From Bacillus sp. SJS (GTDB lineage: Bacteria; Bacillota; Bacilli; Bacillales; Bacillaceae), in contig NZ_JAQV02000031.1 in NCBI RefSeq assembly GCF_000732485.2, forward strand, positions 434,001-498,000: a stretch of 64,000 nucleotides of DNA, in the 5' to 3' direction. Shown piece by piece: positions 37,613 through 46,570 of this stretch (positions within the stretch are counted from its first letter, which is position 1; the number at the start of each line of letters is the position of its first letter). Below the pieces are notes generated by a model. It was not told the DNA's origin. It saw nothing but the letters and a program-made list of their open reading frames with translations, and did not search any database. The translations under genes were made by a program, and so were the position numbers.

Positions 37613-40600
37613 ATGCAATCGAATAATGGATACCATGAAGAATTATTCCTCACCGGAAAGGAATATCCGGAAGCACATGTAATCCAGCGGCTCTCTCCAA
37701 AAGAATACATAGAGGTTCTTGTACTGCATGCTGCCAGGAGATTAAGCGAAAAATTCACGAGTTTAATAGAAAATGATCAATATAGCGAAATGACAAGGTT
37801 AGCTTCGGAATTATCCAGCCTCCTCAAGGATGTCGGGGATCAATTTTCGCTTCCGCTTTCCATGGTTACATACAATCGTGACGGAAAAGAAATGCCTTAT
37901 TTTCAGGATTTCTTTCTTTCCCGCCTGAATTTACTGCATAACGAAAAACATTCAATTAAAAACTTCTTTAAAACCTTGAAATTTGAAATGCTTACAGCAG
38001 ATTCTGCAGAGTTTATGGTTAGTTTTATCCGGATGTCCGGTCTTCAGCTCCTCATACAGCCGCTGCTTGAACTGGAACAAAGAGGAATTCCGGTACGAAT
38101 TATTACATCAACTTATTTGGGGATTACAGAGGCAAAAGCATTACGAAGGTTACAGGGTTTCTCCAATGTAACAGTTCGGGTGCTTCCTTCGCAAACCGAG
38201 TCATTTCACACAAAAGCCTATTTGTTCCACCGGCATTCCGGTTTCCATAACGTCATCATCGGTTCATCCAACCTGTCTCATTCGGCCCTTATTAATGGGC
38301 ATGAACTAAATGTAAAAATTCCTGATTCACCCTATTTCCCTGTTTTTGACCAAACAAAAAAGGTCTTTGATTCCACCTGGCAGGATCCGAAGTGTCTTCC
38401 TCTAACTGACGATTTGATTACAGAATACGAGTCCTATCAAAGAGCAAGAAATGATTACGAACAATTTGCCTATAAACAGGCTGCCGCTGCTGCAGAGGCT
38501 CCTGCTATATATACAACTGGCATCATACCGAATTCCATGCAAAAAAAAGCCCTGGAAAATTTGGTGAAGACCCGCAGCTCAGGCAACAGAAAAGGAGTCA
38601 TTATTGCAGCAACCGGAACGGGTAAAACATACTTATCTGCGTTTGACGTAAAGGCAGTAAAACCAAACAGGCTGTTATTCATCGCCCACCGGGAAGAACT
38701 GCTTGATAATGCCATCTCTGCTTTTCAGAAGGTCATTCCCGATGCCTCGCTATATGGGAAAGTAACGGGAACACAGAAGCAATTTGATCACCGTTATGTT
38801 TTCAGTACTGTGCAATCCCTCCACCGGGAAAATAACTTGGTCCGATTCCATTCAGACTCTTTCGATTACATCATTATTGATGAATTTCATCATGCAGAAG
38901 CTCCTTCGTATAAAAGGGTGCTTGAATACTTTGAACCTGATTTTTTATTAGGTTTGACTGCAACACCAGAACGTCTGGACGGGAAAGATGTACTGGCCAT
39001 TTGCGACCACAATGTTGTATATGAAATCAGGCTTCGTGACGCCCTGGAATCTGAATTGCTTGCACCCTTTCACTATTTTGGCGTTTCGGATCAAACAATC
39101 GATTATTCTTCCATTCCTCTTCGGAACGGACTGTATCAGGAGGATGCTCTAGTTAAAGCGTTAAGTACCAATCGCCGTACTGATTTTATTATTGAAATGA
39201 TGGAACATTACGGATATGACGGTGACCGCCTGACTGGGCTTGGTTTCTGTACAAATATAGCCCATGCCAAATATATGAGTACAGAATTTAATGCAAGAGG
39301 ATACGTGACTTCATTTCTCACAGGTGAGCACTCCATATCCTATCGGAAAGAAATGGTCAGTAAGCTGGAAGATGATCATCATCCGCTTCAGCTCATTTTT
39401 ACAGTTGATATTTTCAATGAGGGAATTGATATACCAAAACTAAACTTGCTTTTATTCTTGCGGCCCACTGAATCATCTGCAATCTTCATTCAGCAGCTTG
39501 GACGCGGATTAAGGAAAGTACCAAGAAAAGAGTTTGTAACGGTGCTTGATTTTATCGGAAACTACCAGAAATCCTTCGTTGTTCCTCTTGCTCTTTCCGG
39601 CCAGATGAATCAGAGAGGATTTGACAAGGATTCGCTGAGAGTTGCCATCACCCATGAGTTTGCTGATCTTCCTGGCGGTTCGTACGTGGACCTTGATCCA
39701 ATCACAAGAAAAGAAGTTCTCGATCGAATTGATTCCATCAAGATGAATTCTTCTGAAATGCTGAAAATGCTTTATCATCAATTCCGAAATGAACTGGGAC
39801 GATCACCAGAAATTCTGGACTTTCTCTATTCTGAACAATCACCTAGCTTTGGGTACTTTGTACATAAATATGGGAAGTGGGTCAAGGTCAAGGAAAAAAT
39901 GCAGGATCTTTCCCCATTTGACGAGGAGATTCTGAATGATCGCACCTTATTGTTCCTAATAGAGCGCCTTGAAAAAATGGTTCCCGTTAAATGGCCATAT
40001 GAGCTGATTGCCTTGGAGCTCGCTTTCCTGCAAAAGGATGTACTGGCTGAGGATGTTACGAGGCACATGGAGAAAAGATTTGGAGTGCCTGTAAAATTTG
40101 CATCCCATCAGACGATCATCCAGCAGTCATTTTTAAGATTGAGCACACCGGATAAAAAAACAAAGCTCGTTATAGGGGAATCAGACGGTTCTGTTTTGAG
40201 GCTGAGAGAAGAGATTTTATCTCTATCAGAGAATCCCTATGTATATCAATACATTAAGGACCGTATTGATTATGGAATTATTGAATTTAGACGAATGTAT
40301 CATCCTGAAAAGTTTTTAAAAGGAGACAAGCTCTCTCTTTATCAAAATTATACGAGAAACGATTTGATCTTTTTATTTGAAGCGGGAGTCGCGGAAGGAA
40401 CATGGCGCGAGGGTGTAAGCAAAACAGGCTGCCATTACCTGCTGTTTATCAATTTGAACAAGTCTGACCGAGTGGAAAAGCACCTTCACTATCAAGACTA
40501 TTTTATTGATCAAAAGCATTTCCACTGGCAAAGCCAAAACCAAACATCCCATTCTTCAACTGTAGGACAAAATTACATCCATCATAAAGAGCGAGGCATT

Positions 40601-40771
40601 CACATCCATTTGTTCGTAAGGAAATTTACTGAAATGCACGGTATGACTCTCCCATTTTCTTATCTTGGAGAAGTGGATTATGTCTCAAGTCATGGCGACA
40701 AGCCAATGAGCATTCGATGGCAGCTTCATCATGCCATTCCAGAAGATTTGTTTATGGACCTCGTCCGCTAA
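37613..40771 (+). CDS. PLD-nuclease / SF2 helicase / DUF3427 protein
   Basis: A 1052-residue multidomain protein. Residues about 120-260 form a phospholipase-D-like nuclease domain with FHTKAYLF (HxK) and IIGSSNLSHSAL. Residues about 310-480 are a DEAD/DEAH motor (AATGTGKT Walker A, IIDEFHHA Walker B, GLTATPERLDG motif III). The second RecA lobe has VDIFNEGIDIPKL and IQQLGRGLRK (motif VI). The last 200 residues fit DUF3427 (EGTWREGVSKTGCHYLLFI, then FHWQSQNQTSHSS). Such proteins process DNA ends or foreign DNA and occur in defence regions. It stands alone with its own ribosome site AAAGGGG. Confidence 0.88.
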   Translation: MQSNNGYHEELFLTGKEYPEAHVIQRLSPKEYIEVLVLHAARRLSEKFTSLIENDQYSEMTRLASELSSLLKDVGDQFSLPLSMVTYNRDGKEMPYFQDFFLSRLNLLHNEKHSIKNFFKTLKFEMLTADSAEFMVSFIRMSGLQLLIQPLLELEQRGIPVRIITSTYLGITEAKALRRLQGFSNVTVRVLPSQTESFHTKAYLFHRHSGFHNVIIGSSNLSHSALINGHELNVKIPDSPYFPVFDQTKKVFDSTWQDPKCLPLTDDLITEYESYQRARNDYEQFAYKQAAAAAEAPAIYTTGIIPNSMQKKALENLVKTRSSGNRKGVIIAATGTGKTYLSAFDVKAVKPNRLLFIAHREELLDNAISAFQKVIPDASLYGKVTGTQKQFDHRYVFSTVQSLHRENNLVRFHSDSFDYIIIDEFHHAEAPSYKRVLEYFEPDFLLGLTATPERLDGKDVLAICDHNVVYEIRLRDALESELLAPFHYFGVSDQTIDYSSIPLRNGLYQEDALVKALSTNRRTDFIIEMMEHYGYDGDRLTGLGFCTNIAHAKYMSTEFNARGYVTSFLTGEHSISYRKEMVSKLEDDHHPLQLIFTVDIFNEGIDIPKLNLLLFLRPTESSAIFIQQLGRGLRKVPRKEFVTVLDFIGNYQKSFVVPLALSGQMNQRGFDKDSLRVAITHEFADLPGGSYVDLDPITRKEVLDRIDSIKMNSSEMLKMLYHQFRNELGRSPEILDFLYSEQSPSFGYFVHKYGKWVKVKEKMQDLSPFDEEILNDRTLLFLIERLEKMVPVKWPYELIALELAFLQKDVLAEDVTRHMEKRFGVPVKFASHQTIIQQSFLRLSTPDKKTKLVIGESDGSVLRLREEILSLSENPYVYQYIKDRIDYGIIEFRRMYHPEKFLKGDKLSLYQNYTRNDLIFLFEAGVAEGTWREGVSKTGCHYLLFINLNKSDRVEKHLHYQDYFIDQKHFHWQSQNQTSHSSTVGQNYIHHKERGIHIHLFVRKFTEMHGMTLPFSYLGEVDYVSSHGDKPMSIRWQLHHAIPEDLFMDLVR

Positions 40772-40840
40772 ATTTTTTGAGTGTAACGTCTATTCCCTCT
40801 AACGGAGATTGGCACCCATTGTTGCCCCTATTAAAACAGG

Positions 40841-40872
40841 AAAACGACCCATATCATCTTATGGGCCGTTTT
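40841..40872. terminator. bidirectional terminator
   Basis: AAAACGACCCAT pairs with ATGGGCCGTTTT (one mismatch or wobble) over an 8-nt loop, between the helicase gene and the converging lipoprotein gene. Confidence 0.8.
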
Positions 40873-40890
40873 GCCTTTAAGTTCATATTC

Positions 40891-41667
40891 TTAAATTTTA
40901 ATTTCTACCTTAGCTGTTTTCTTAAGCTCTTCTACCTTTTTTCCCAGTGCTTCGTTTTGCTTTTGCTGGGTCAGCTGCTGCTGGATTTGCGGTTTAACTT
41001 CCTCAAGCTTAGGCGGTTTTTGTCCGCCTTGTCCGCCCTGCTGTGCAAACTGGTTATAATATTCTTCAATCTCTTTGTCTGTTACTTTAGGGGCAGGAAT
41101 TTCTTTTGATACATACTGGTTCATTTTAATGCTTTGAGCCACTTGCTCATTAAGCTGCTTTTCGTCCATTCCCTGCATCTTAAGTGCTTCCTGGAACTTT
41201 TTATCATCATTATTGTATTGTTTTTTAATTTCATCTATCTGCTTCTTTACTTCATCAGCAGATGCTTTGTAGCCTTTTTTATCAGCTTCCTGCATCAGGA
41301 TATTCTGACCGACCAGCGTATTAACGGTCTGATCTTTAACTTGCTTTTCCGCTTCTTTTGAAGTTGGATCCTGGCCCATTTGCTGCATTTGCATTTGAGT
41401 GGAAGACAGAACACTATTGTAGTCGCTTCCTGTTATTGCCTTACCGTTCACTGTAGCGACTGTTTTCTTTTCATCTACTTTTTGAGCTTCCATTTTCTTC
41501 TGCATTTCTTCCATTTGCTTTTGCTGTTCTTTTTGGCTTGGCTGATCTGCTTTAGCCTGTTCTTCTGTTTTCTTAGGTTCTTCCTTTTTTGCCTGATCCT
41601 GAGCTCCGCATGCCGCCAAAACCATACTCATTAATCCTATGGTGAGAGGATACATTATTTTTTTCAT
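40891..41667 (-). CDS. SurA-N-domain lipoprotein (foldase-like)
   Basis: A 258-residue lipoprotein. Signal and lipobox VLAAC (Cys about residue 20) are followed by a long Lys/Gln/Glu linker. VATVNGKAITGSDYN then opens a SurA/PrsA-type N-terminal chaperone domain, with NTLVGQNILMQEADKKGY and a C-terminal helix. No parvulin (rotamase) domain is present, so it is a chaperone without isomerase activity. The start is the ATG after AGGAGGAG; a longer frame upstream runs through non-coding DNA. It likely helps secreted proteins fold at the outer face of the membrane. Confidence 0.85.
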   Translation of the reverse strand: MKKIMYPLTIGLMSMVLAACGAQDQAKKEEPKKTEEQAKADQPSQKEQQKQMEEMQKKMEAQKVDEKKTVATVNGKAITGSDYNSVLSSTQMQMQQMGQDPTSKEAEKQVKDQTVNTLVGQNILMQEADKKGYKASADEVKKQIDEIKKQYNNDDKKFQEALKMQGMDEKQLNEQVAQSIKMNQYVSKEIPAPKVTDKEIEEYYNQFAQQGGQGGQKPPKLEEVKPQIQQQLTQQKQNEALGKKVEELKKTAKVEIKI

Positions 41668-41843
41668 CTTTTCTCCTCCTGCTGCGATAATATTTGAAAA
41701 TAGCTTCATTTCGCATTGTATCGAACAGGCAATGAAAAAGAAACCATTTCCGTCCAAATGTTATCTCTTTGAAACGTTCTGTAATCTTGTAACAGTTTGC
41801 ATGACAGAATAAGAGGCGGAATACATATTCCCGGCTCTGCCTT

Positions 41844-42239
41844 TTAGTTCCTATTGTTCAAGTGAAGGACGGTGGGAATATCTGCCGGCGCCCATTCCAA
41901 TTCATTAAGCGCCTCCACAGCCGTCCATCTTAATTCTGCATGCTCCTTCGCTTCAGGATTTCCTGAAACAATGGATGCATGATAGGTTAATAAATTCACA
42001 ATAACCTTGTCGTATTCGTGTAAAACATCCACAATTTTTTCTTTTACATGTATTCTGCACCCAAGCTCTTCTTCTATTTCACGAACAAGACTTTCTTCCG
42101 GGCTTTCCCCATCTTCAATTTTCCCGCCAGGAAACTCCCAATAGTCAGGCAGTGACATTTCAGGAGAACGCAGAGCGCATAGAATTTGGTTTTGATCATT
42201 ATGTATGACCGCTCCTACGACTTTTACGGTTTTTTTCAT
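41844..42239 (-). CDS. NUDIX hydrolase, MutT-like
   Basis: A 131-residue pyrophosphohydrolase. The full Nudix box is GGKIEDGESPEESLVREIEE followed by ELG (GX5EX7REUXEEXGU). The early VVGAVIHNDQNQILCALRS and the motif ELRWTAVEALNELEW are typical of 8-oxo-dGTP diphosphatase MutT/CTP pyrophosphatase relatives. It probably sanitises oxidised nucleotides; substrate specificity is not determined. It is monocistronic. Confidence 0.92.
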   Translation of the reverse strand: MKKTVKVVGAVIHNDQNQILCALRSPEMSLPDYWEFPGGKIEDGESPEESLVREIEEELGCRIHVKEKIVDVLHEYDKVIVNLLTYHASIVSGNPEAKEHAELRWTAVEALNELEWAPADIPTVLHLNNRN

Positions 42240-42429
42240 TAAAAACTACCACCTTCAGTATTTTTTCTATTGAACACCTGTAAATATGAAAAATTTAAGT
42301 AATGGGCATTCCGGCAATGGTCCGGTTTTACTTTCATTTTATCATAATCTGTTTCTTCCAAATCGATGTATTCTATGAATGGTTAAGAGAAATCCTGTCT
42401 TGAATTCACATGAAAAGGCCGCCATATTC

Positions 42430-43740
42430 TCAATAGCTGCCTTCCTGCTTTTCTTCAATGAAAATCTTATAAAGCTGCCGGGGCCGGCCTTTTGTTTTCA
42501 GCTTTTCTTCCCCTGCCGCTGCTGCAATGCCTGCTTCTGTCCATTGCAGCAAGATCCGATGGGCCGTTCGTATTGTAACATTTAAAATGGAAGACATGTC
42601 CTGGGCTGTGTAAAATTCTTTTTCTGTACGATGCATTTTAGCGAGCATCCGCTCCAGATGGACGGCTGACATCCCTGCTCTTTTCGCTCTGTTTATCATT
42701 TCAGCATCGGAAGAGGAAAGCTGATACACCAGAGGACTTGCCATCTCAATTGGTCCAACTGCACTTTTATCCTCCCGTACAATAAAACATTGATTCATTC
42801 CATACTCTGATGCCTGTCTTAAAGCAATTCTCGAATGCTCACCAGCCTCGCTTGCCGTATACCCAAAGCCAATCCCCATTGAGAGCATCCTTTCGTACTT
42901 TTGTTTAGCTTCTTCAAGAATCGGAATAAATTTATAGCCTTCTGTTACACGTTCAAATGCTCCTCGTGTTGTGACAAAAACATAATGCTCTCCCCCTAAA
43001 TAAGTAAGATGAGCCTCAAGGCTTTCTGCATAGTCCAAAATGTCAGCGTGGAGCTTAAGCTTTTCACGCTGATAATCGTGCTCTGATGAAGCACCTTCCC
43101 TAACACGTTTAAAATCACTAATTCGAATCGTGCCGATCACAATTTGGGCTTCAAGGCTTTTTCTTTTTTCCGAAGAGAGCAATGCACGCTCCAGTGCTAC
43201 CACAATGTCTCCCTTTGTAGGTGTAACCCACTCTGCATGGATTCCTGCCATTTCAAGCTCCTCGGCAACTGACTTAATCCCTGTCAAAACCCCGGTGCAC
43301 AATCCTGAATCTACATTATTTTTGTGTGTTTCAGCATTCGGGAGGTCTATCACTTTAATGATACTTGATGTTTCATCCAGTTCATGAAGCACAGACTCCA
43401 CCTGTTGAGAGGATAAAGTATCAATTGATAGCTTTGACAGATCACCTGTTTTATTTTTCAACCTGTGCAGCGAACGATATAGACCTGAGCCTTTTAAAGG
43501 AATATAGTGAACTGGCAAATTAAATTTATATTCCTTGAATGCTTGCAGATACGGTTTTTTTCCAGAGAATAAAAGAATGTCTGTTTTCTCCATCAGTTCA
43601 GCTGCAAAAAGAGAAACATCCTCGACCCGGTCAGACAGTCTAAATATAGGCTTCAGGGAAGGGAAGTCTTTTATCGCTTTTCTAATATTCTCACCGACTT
43701 CATGCGGACCGATAATGCCAATGATTATTGGCTGTTTCAA
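42430..43740 (-). CDS. transcriptional regulator: sensor, GGDEF-like and HTH domains
   Basis: A 436-residue protein, last of a three-gene unit, 12 nt after the lyase gene. N-terminal about 130 residues resemble a Rossmann-like sensor (IIGIIGPHEVGENIRKAI). The middle is a nucleotide-cyclase/GGDEF-like fold (AQIVIGTIRIS, then MSMGIGFGYTASEAGEHSRI) lacking a GG(D/E)EF signature, so it probably binds rather than makes a nucleotide. The C-terminus is a helix-turn-helix (FYTAQDMSSILNVTIRTAHR) and a basic KTKGRPRQLYKI tail. It probably regulates its own operon in response to a metabolite of the upstream enzymes; inference. Confidence 0.75.
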   Translation of the reverse strand: MKQPIIIGIIGPHEVGENIRKAIKDFPSLKPIFRLSDRVEDVSLFAAELMEKTDILLFSGKKPYLQAFKEYKFNLPVHYIPLKGSGLYRSLHRLKNKTGDLSKLSIDTLSSQQVESVLHELDETSSIIKVIDLPNAETHKNNVDSGLCTGVLTGIKSVAEELEMAGIHAEWVTPTKGDIVVALERALLSSEKRKSLEAQIVIGTIRISDFKRVREGASSEHDYQREKLKLHADILDYAESLEAHLTYLGGEHYVFVTTRGAFERVTEGYKFIPILEEAKQKYERMLSMGIGFGYTASEAGEHSRIALRQASEYGMNQCFIVREDKSAVGPIEMASPLVYQLSSSDAEMINRAKRAGMSAVHLERMLAKMHRTEKEFYTAQDMSSILNVTIRTAHRILLQWTEAGIAAAAGEEKLKTKGRPRQLYKIFIEEKQEGSY

Positions 43741-43752
43741 ATCTCTTTCCCC

Positions 43753-44802
43753 CTACTTAGCCGCAGTCCATTCGTTCAGCTGAGAATGAACGAATCGATC
43801 GTCATTTAAATGAGGATAGCTGATATAGACCCGGCTGATTTCTTCTGATTGTCCCGGACTTAGCTGTTCGGATTCATTCAGGCACCAGTTTCCCTTCAGT
43901 AATCCCTGTCGTTTCAAAACCTCATTAATTCCAGCAATACATCCGCTGAATTGATGGGCAGGATCAAAGAACGCGGCATTTGCATCCGTGATTTGTGTTC
44001 CCAGAGCAAATAGGTCTTTAAATCCCTCACCCGTTCGCCTTGCAATTTTGATCCTCTCAAGAAGCCCAACTGCCTGTTTTGTCCATACTGCCCAATGTCC
44101 GAGTAAGCCTCCGGCCACTTCCTTCTCTACGATTTGCCCATCTATATTGAAACGAAACAAGGTAAGCAGATCTGTCACAATACTGTCATCATTTCCGGTA
44201 TAAAGAGCAATGTCTTTACACCTGCTTGAATGACAAACAGCACGTGCTACATCAAGTGTTTGATATCTGTTAAACGGAGCCATTTTTATTGCTGCCACTC
44301 CGGGAATCTCAGCCATTTCTCTCCAGAATTCGTATGAAAATATACGTCCCCCTACTGAAGGCTGCAGATAGAATCCGAATACAGGAAGAATTTCGCTAAT
44401 TTGTCTAGTCCTCTCCATCAATTCGATTTCCGATTGATGAATCAATCCCCCGTTGCTTACAAGGACAAGATCGTAGCCAAGGCTCTTCGCTAGCTCTGCT
44501 TCATACAAAGCCTGCTCTGTAGGACCGCAAACACCAGCAATTTTCAAAAAAGGCCGGCTGATTTTTTCTGCTTCTTCAGCTGCCATCCGAAGAACTGGCT
44601 CAAGCAAATTGATACCGGGTTCACGGATTTCAAATTGAGTTGTATGAACTCCTACAGCGATTCCCCCTGCTCCGCTGGCCATATAATAGCGGGTAAGGGC
44701 TCGCTGGTGTTCTTCGTCAAGCTTCCGGTCAGCTGTTAACGCAAGTGGATGAGCCGGAATAACCGTTCCTTCCCTTAATAATGTCCATTTTGACTGATCC
44801 AA
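43753..44802 (-). CDS. DapA/dihydrodipicolinate-synthase family lyase or aldolase
   Basis: A 349-residue TIM-barrel protein of the DapA/NAL family. Features: AGGIAVGVHTTQFE near residue 50, LVSNGGL, GFYLQPSVGGR (the conserved Tyr region) and the Schiff-base lysine in GVAAIKMAPFNRYQ. Family members make or break C-C bonds with pyruvate or glyoxylate-type donors. The preferred start is a TTG 1 nt after the upstream gene, following AGGGGG; an ATG in the long frame overlaps the upstream gene by 56 nt. The substrate is unknown. Confidence 0.82.
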   Translation of the reverse strand: MDQSKWTLLREGTVIPAHPLALTADRKLDEEHQRALTRYYMASGAGGIAVGVHTTQFEIREPGINLLEPVLRMAAEEAEKISRPFLKIAGVCGPTEQALYEAELAKSLGYDLVLVSNGGLIHQSEIELMERTRQISEILPVFGFYLQPSVGGRIFSYEFWREMAEIPGVAAIKMAPFNRYQTLDVARAVCHSSRCKDIALYTGNDDSIVTDLLTLFRFNIDGQIVEKEVAGGLLGHWAVWTKQAVGLLERIKIARRTGEGFKDLFALGTQITDANAAFFDPAHQFSGCIAGINEVLKRQGLLKGNWCLNESEQLSPGQSEEISRVYISYPHLNDDRFVHSQLNEWTAAK

Positions 44803-44803
44803 A

Positions 44804-45820
44804 TTAATAGGCCCCCTGACGTTCCTGAAAATGAGTAGGTTTATTGATCGTTTCACCATTTGATTTCACCCATTCCGCAGTCCAATTGATCATTTGCAGC
44901 AGCGTCACACTTGGATAACCGAATAGCTGATGAGCTTTAGAAGCATTGCTGATTAACGCGGTCGTTTGTTCTTCCCCTATAAAAAGCGGCTTTTCATTAA
45001 ATCTTTTCCCAAACTCCCCGGCAAGCCAGCGGATGCTGACCGTTTCCGGACCAGTCACATTAAGAATACAAGGGGGTGACTGACAGATGGATAAAGAACG
45101 GATTGCCATTTCGTTGGCATCCCCCTGCCATATTACATTAACCTGGCCCATCGTCACATCAATGGCTTTCCCAGATTTCACCGCTTTTGCTATTTCGAGT
45201 AAAACCCCATAACGCAGATCAATTGCATAATTCAAGCGAAAATGCACCATTGGAATCCCATATTGGTGGGAAAAATAAGTAAAAATCCGTTCTCTTCCCA
45301 GACTTGATTGCGCATATTCACCAACAGGTCCCGGATCATGTTCCTCTGTAGGTCCGCCTTTAAAAATTTCTGTAAGCGGATAAACATTTCCTGTTGAAAA
45401 GGAAACAATTCTTGAATTCCTATAGTGCTCGGCGATCCTGCCAGGCAAATAAGTATTCATAGCCCATGTAAAATGCTCATTCCCTTTCGTCCCAAATTTA
45501 TTGCCCGCCATATAAATCACATTTTCTGATAAGGGCAATCCCTTTAGCTGCTCATCCTTCAAAAGATCAGCGGAAATTGTCTCCACTCCGTTCTTTTCAA
45601 GATCTGCTCTGACTTCACTCCCAGAAAAACGGGATACAGCAATGACCCGCTGCTTGCCTCCTCCGTCTTTGATTGCGTTTTTTGCAAGTTTAGCAAGCGT
45701 TGGCCCCATCTTTCCTCCTGCCCCGAGGATGATTACGTCCCCCTTCATTTTTTTCATTTCCTGCACGAGAGCGCCGGATGGACTTGTCATTCTCTCCTCA
45801 AGCTGCTGAATGGTTTTCAT
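44804..45820 (-). CDS. NAD-dependent epimerase/dehydratase family protein
   Basis: A 338-residue extended SDR. After an N-terminal helix, the Rossmann motif is VIILGAGGKMGPTLAKLA (about residue 30). VIYMAGNKFG and the later NYAIDLRYGVLLEIAKA fit NAD-binding epimerases; the usual catalytic YxxxK is replaced by GEYAQSSLGRER, so the mechanism may differ. It is the first gene of a unit with the DapA-family lyase and the regulator, which suggests catabolism of a sugar acid or similar compound. The ribosome site GAGGAGGGAAAG is strong. Confidence 0.82.
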   Translation of the reverse strand: MKTIQQLEERMTSPSGALVQEMKKMKGDVIILGAGGKMGPTLAKLAKNAIKDGGGKQRVIAVSRFSGSEVRADLEKNGVETISADLLKDEQLKGLPLSENVIYMAGNKFGTKGNEHFTWAMNTYLPGRIAEHYRNSRIVSFSTGNVYPLTEIFKGGPTEEHDPGPVGEYAQSSLGRERIFTYFSHQYGIPMVHFRLNYAIDLRYGVLLEIAKAVKSGKAIDVTMGQVNVIWQGDANEMAIRSLSICQSPPCILNVTGPETVSIRWLAGEFGKRFNEKPLFIGEEQTTALISNASKAHQLFGYPSVTLLQMINWTAEWVKSNGETINKPTHFQERQGAY

Positions 45821-45878
45821 AGCTTTCCCTCCTCGACATTCACGAAATTTTCTGATTTATATACAGTTTACTATTTAG

Positions 45879-45888
45879 AGACATGTCT
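45879..45888. promoter_or_regulatory. palindrome upstream of the epimerase operon
   Basis: AGACATGTCT is a perfect 10-bp palindrome about 60 nt before the operon start, beside a second AAAGAC half-site. It is a candidate operator for the operon's own regulator. Confidence 0.35.
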
Positions 45889-45932
45889 TTAATAGGTCTT
45901 TAATTCCAATATTCAATACTGGAATAGAGCAT

Positions 45933-45958
45933 AAAAAAAACTGACCCAAAAGCCAGTC
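45933..45958 (-). terminator. terminator after the small-protein pair
   Basis: On the minus strand ACTGGC and GGTCAGT-type arms pair (one G-U), followed by eight T. It ends the pair at 45964-46478. Confidence 0.65.
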
Positions 45959-45963
45959 AATTC

Positions 45964-46209
45964 TTATCTCTTTTGACTGTTCGCTTCTGAGAGCAGTTTT
46001 TTTACAGTATTCAGTTTCGACCGGTAATGAATGATATTGGCATCCATTTGTTCTTTAAGGTGTTCAATAGAGTCGGTCGATGTCAAATGGCTGTCAGGAT
46101 AATCAGAATCAAACATCGCATTAAGAATCCTCGTAGCTTCGGTAGCGGATACTTCTGCTTTTTCCACTTCGAGCTGAAGTCTTGAAAGCTCTTGATCTTT
46201 TTTCTTCAT
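45964..46209 (-). CDS. small coiled-coil protein, second of a pair
   Basis: An 81-residue charged helical protein (MKKKDQELSRLQLEVEKAEV, later EHLKEQMDANIIHYRSKLN). Its ATG overlaps the stop of the upstream gene (ATGA), so both come from one message and probably bind each other. No family recognised; no membrane or signal segment. Confidence 0.6.
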   Translation of the reverse strand: MKKKDQELSRLQLEVEKAEVSATEATRILNAMFDSDYPDSHLTSTDSIEHLKEQMDANIIHYRSKLNTVKKLLSEANSQKR

Positions 46210-46478
46210 CCTATCCTCTCCAGGACCTTAAGGGATTTATTCATTTCCTGTTTAAGTTCAAGCCCGAGTTTTTTTAATTCTCTCTCTGTATGCTCGAGGT
46301 CTAATGCTGCCTTTTTTAATTGTATGGAAAAACGAGTATCAGCAAGGTCAGTTTTTGGAAAAATTAAACTTGTTTCCGGAAAAATATTTAGAAATTCCCC
46401 AACCTTGTCTGTTTTATAGAGAAGTACAGCAGCCTCCGCCGTCATTGGACTGCTTTGATTATTCGTTTCACCAATCAT
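46206..46478 (-). CDS. small hypothetical protein, first of a pair
   Basis: A 90-residue protein starting MIGETNNQSSPMTAEAAVLL after a strong GGAGGAGGGG. The second half is a helix with heptads (ALDLEHTERELKKLGLELKQ). It is coupled to the following coiled-coil gene. The two small, soluble, helix-rich partners resemble helical-hairpin type VII-like or structural pairs only in outline; no assignment is made. Confidence 0.6.
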   Translation of the reverse strand: MIGETNNQSSPMTAEAAVLLYKTDKVGEFLNIFPETSLIFPKTDLADTRFSIQLKKAALDLEHTERELKKLGLELKQEMNKSLKVLERIG

Positions 46479-46570
46479 ATCTGCCCCTCCTCCATTACAG
46501 CCTGCGGCGATTTTAATCTGCTGATTATCAATGTGTATTTATAGATACGATACCCTGTTTAATCAATAGG

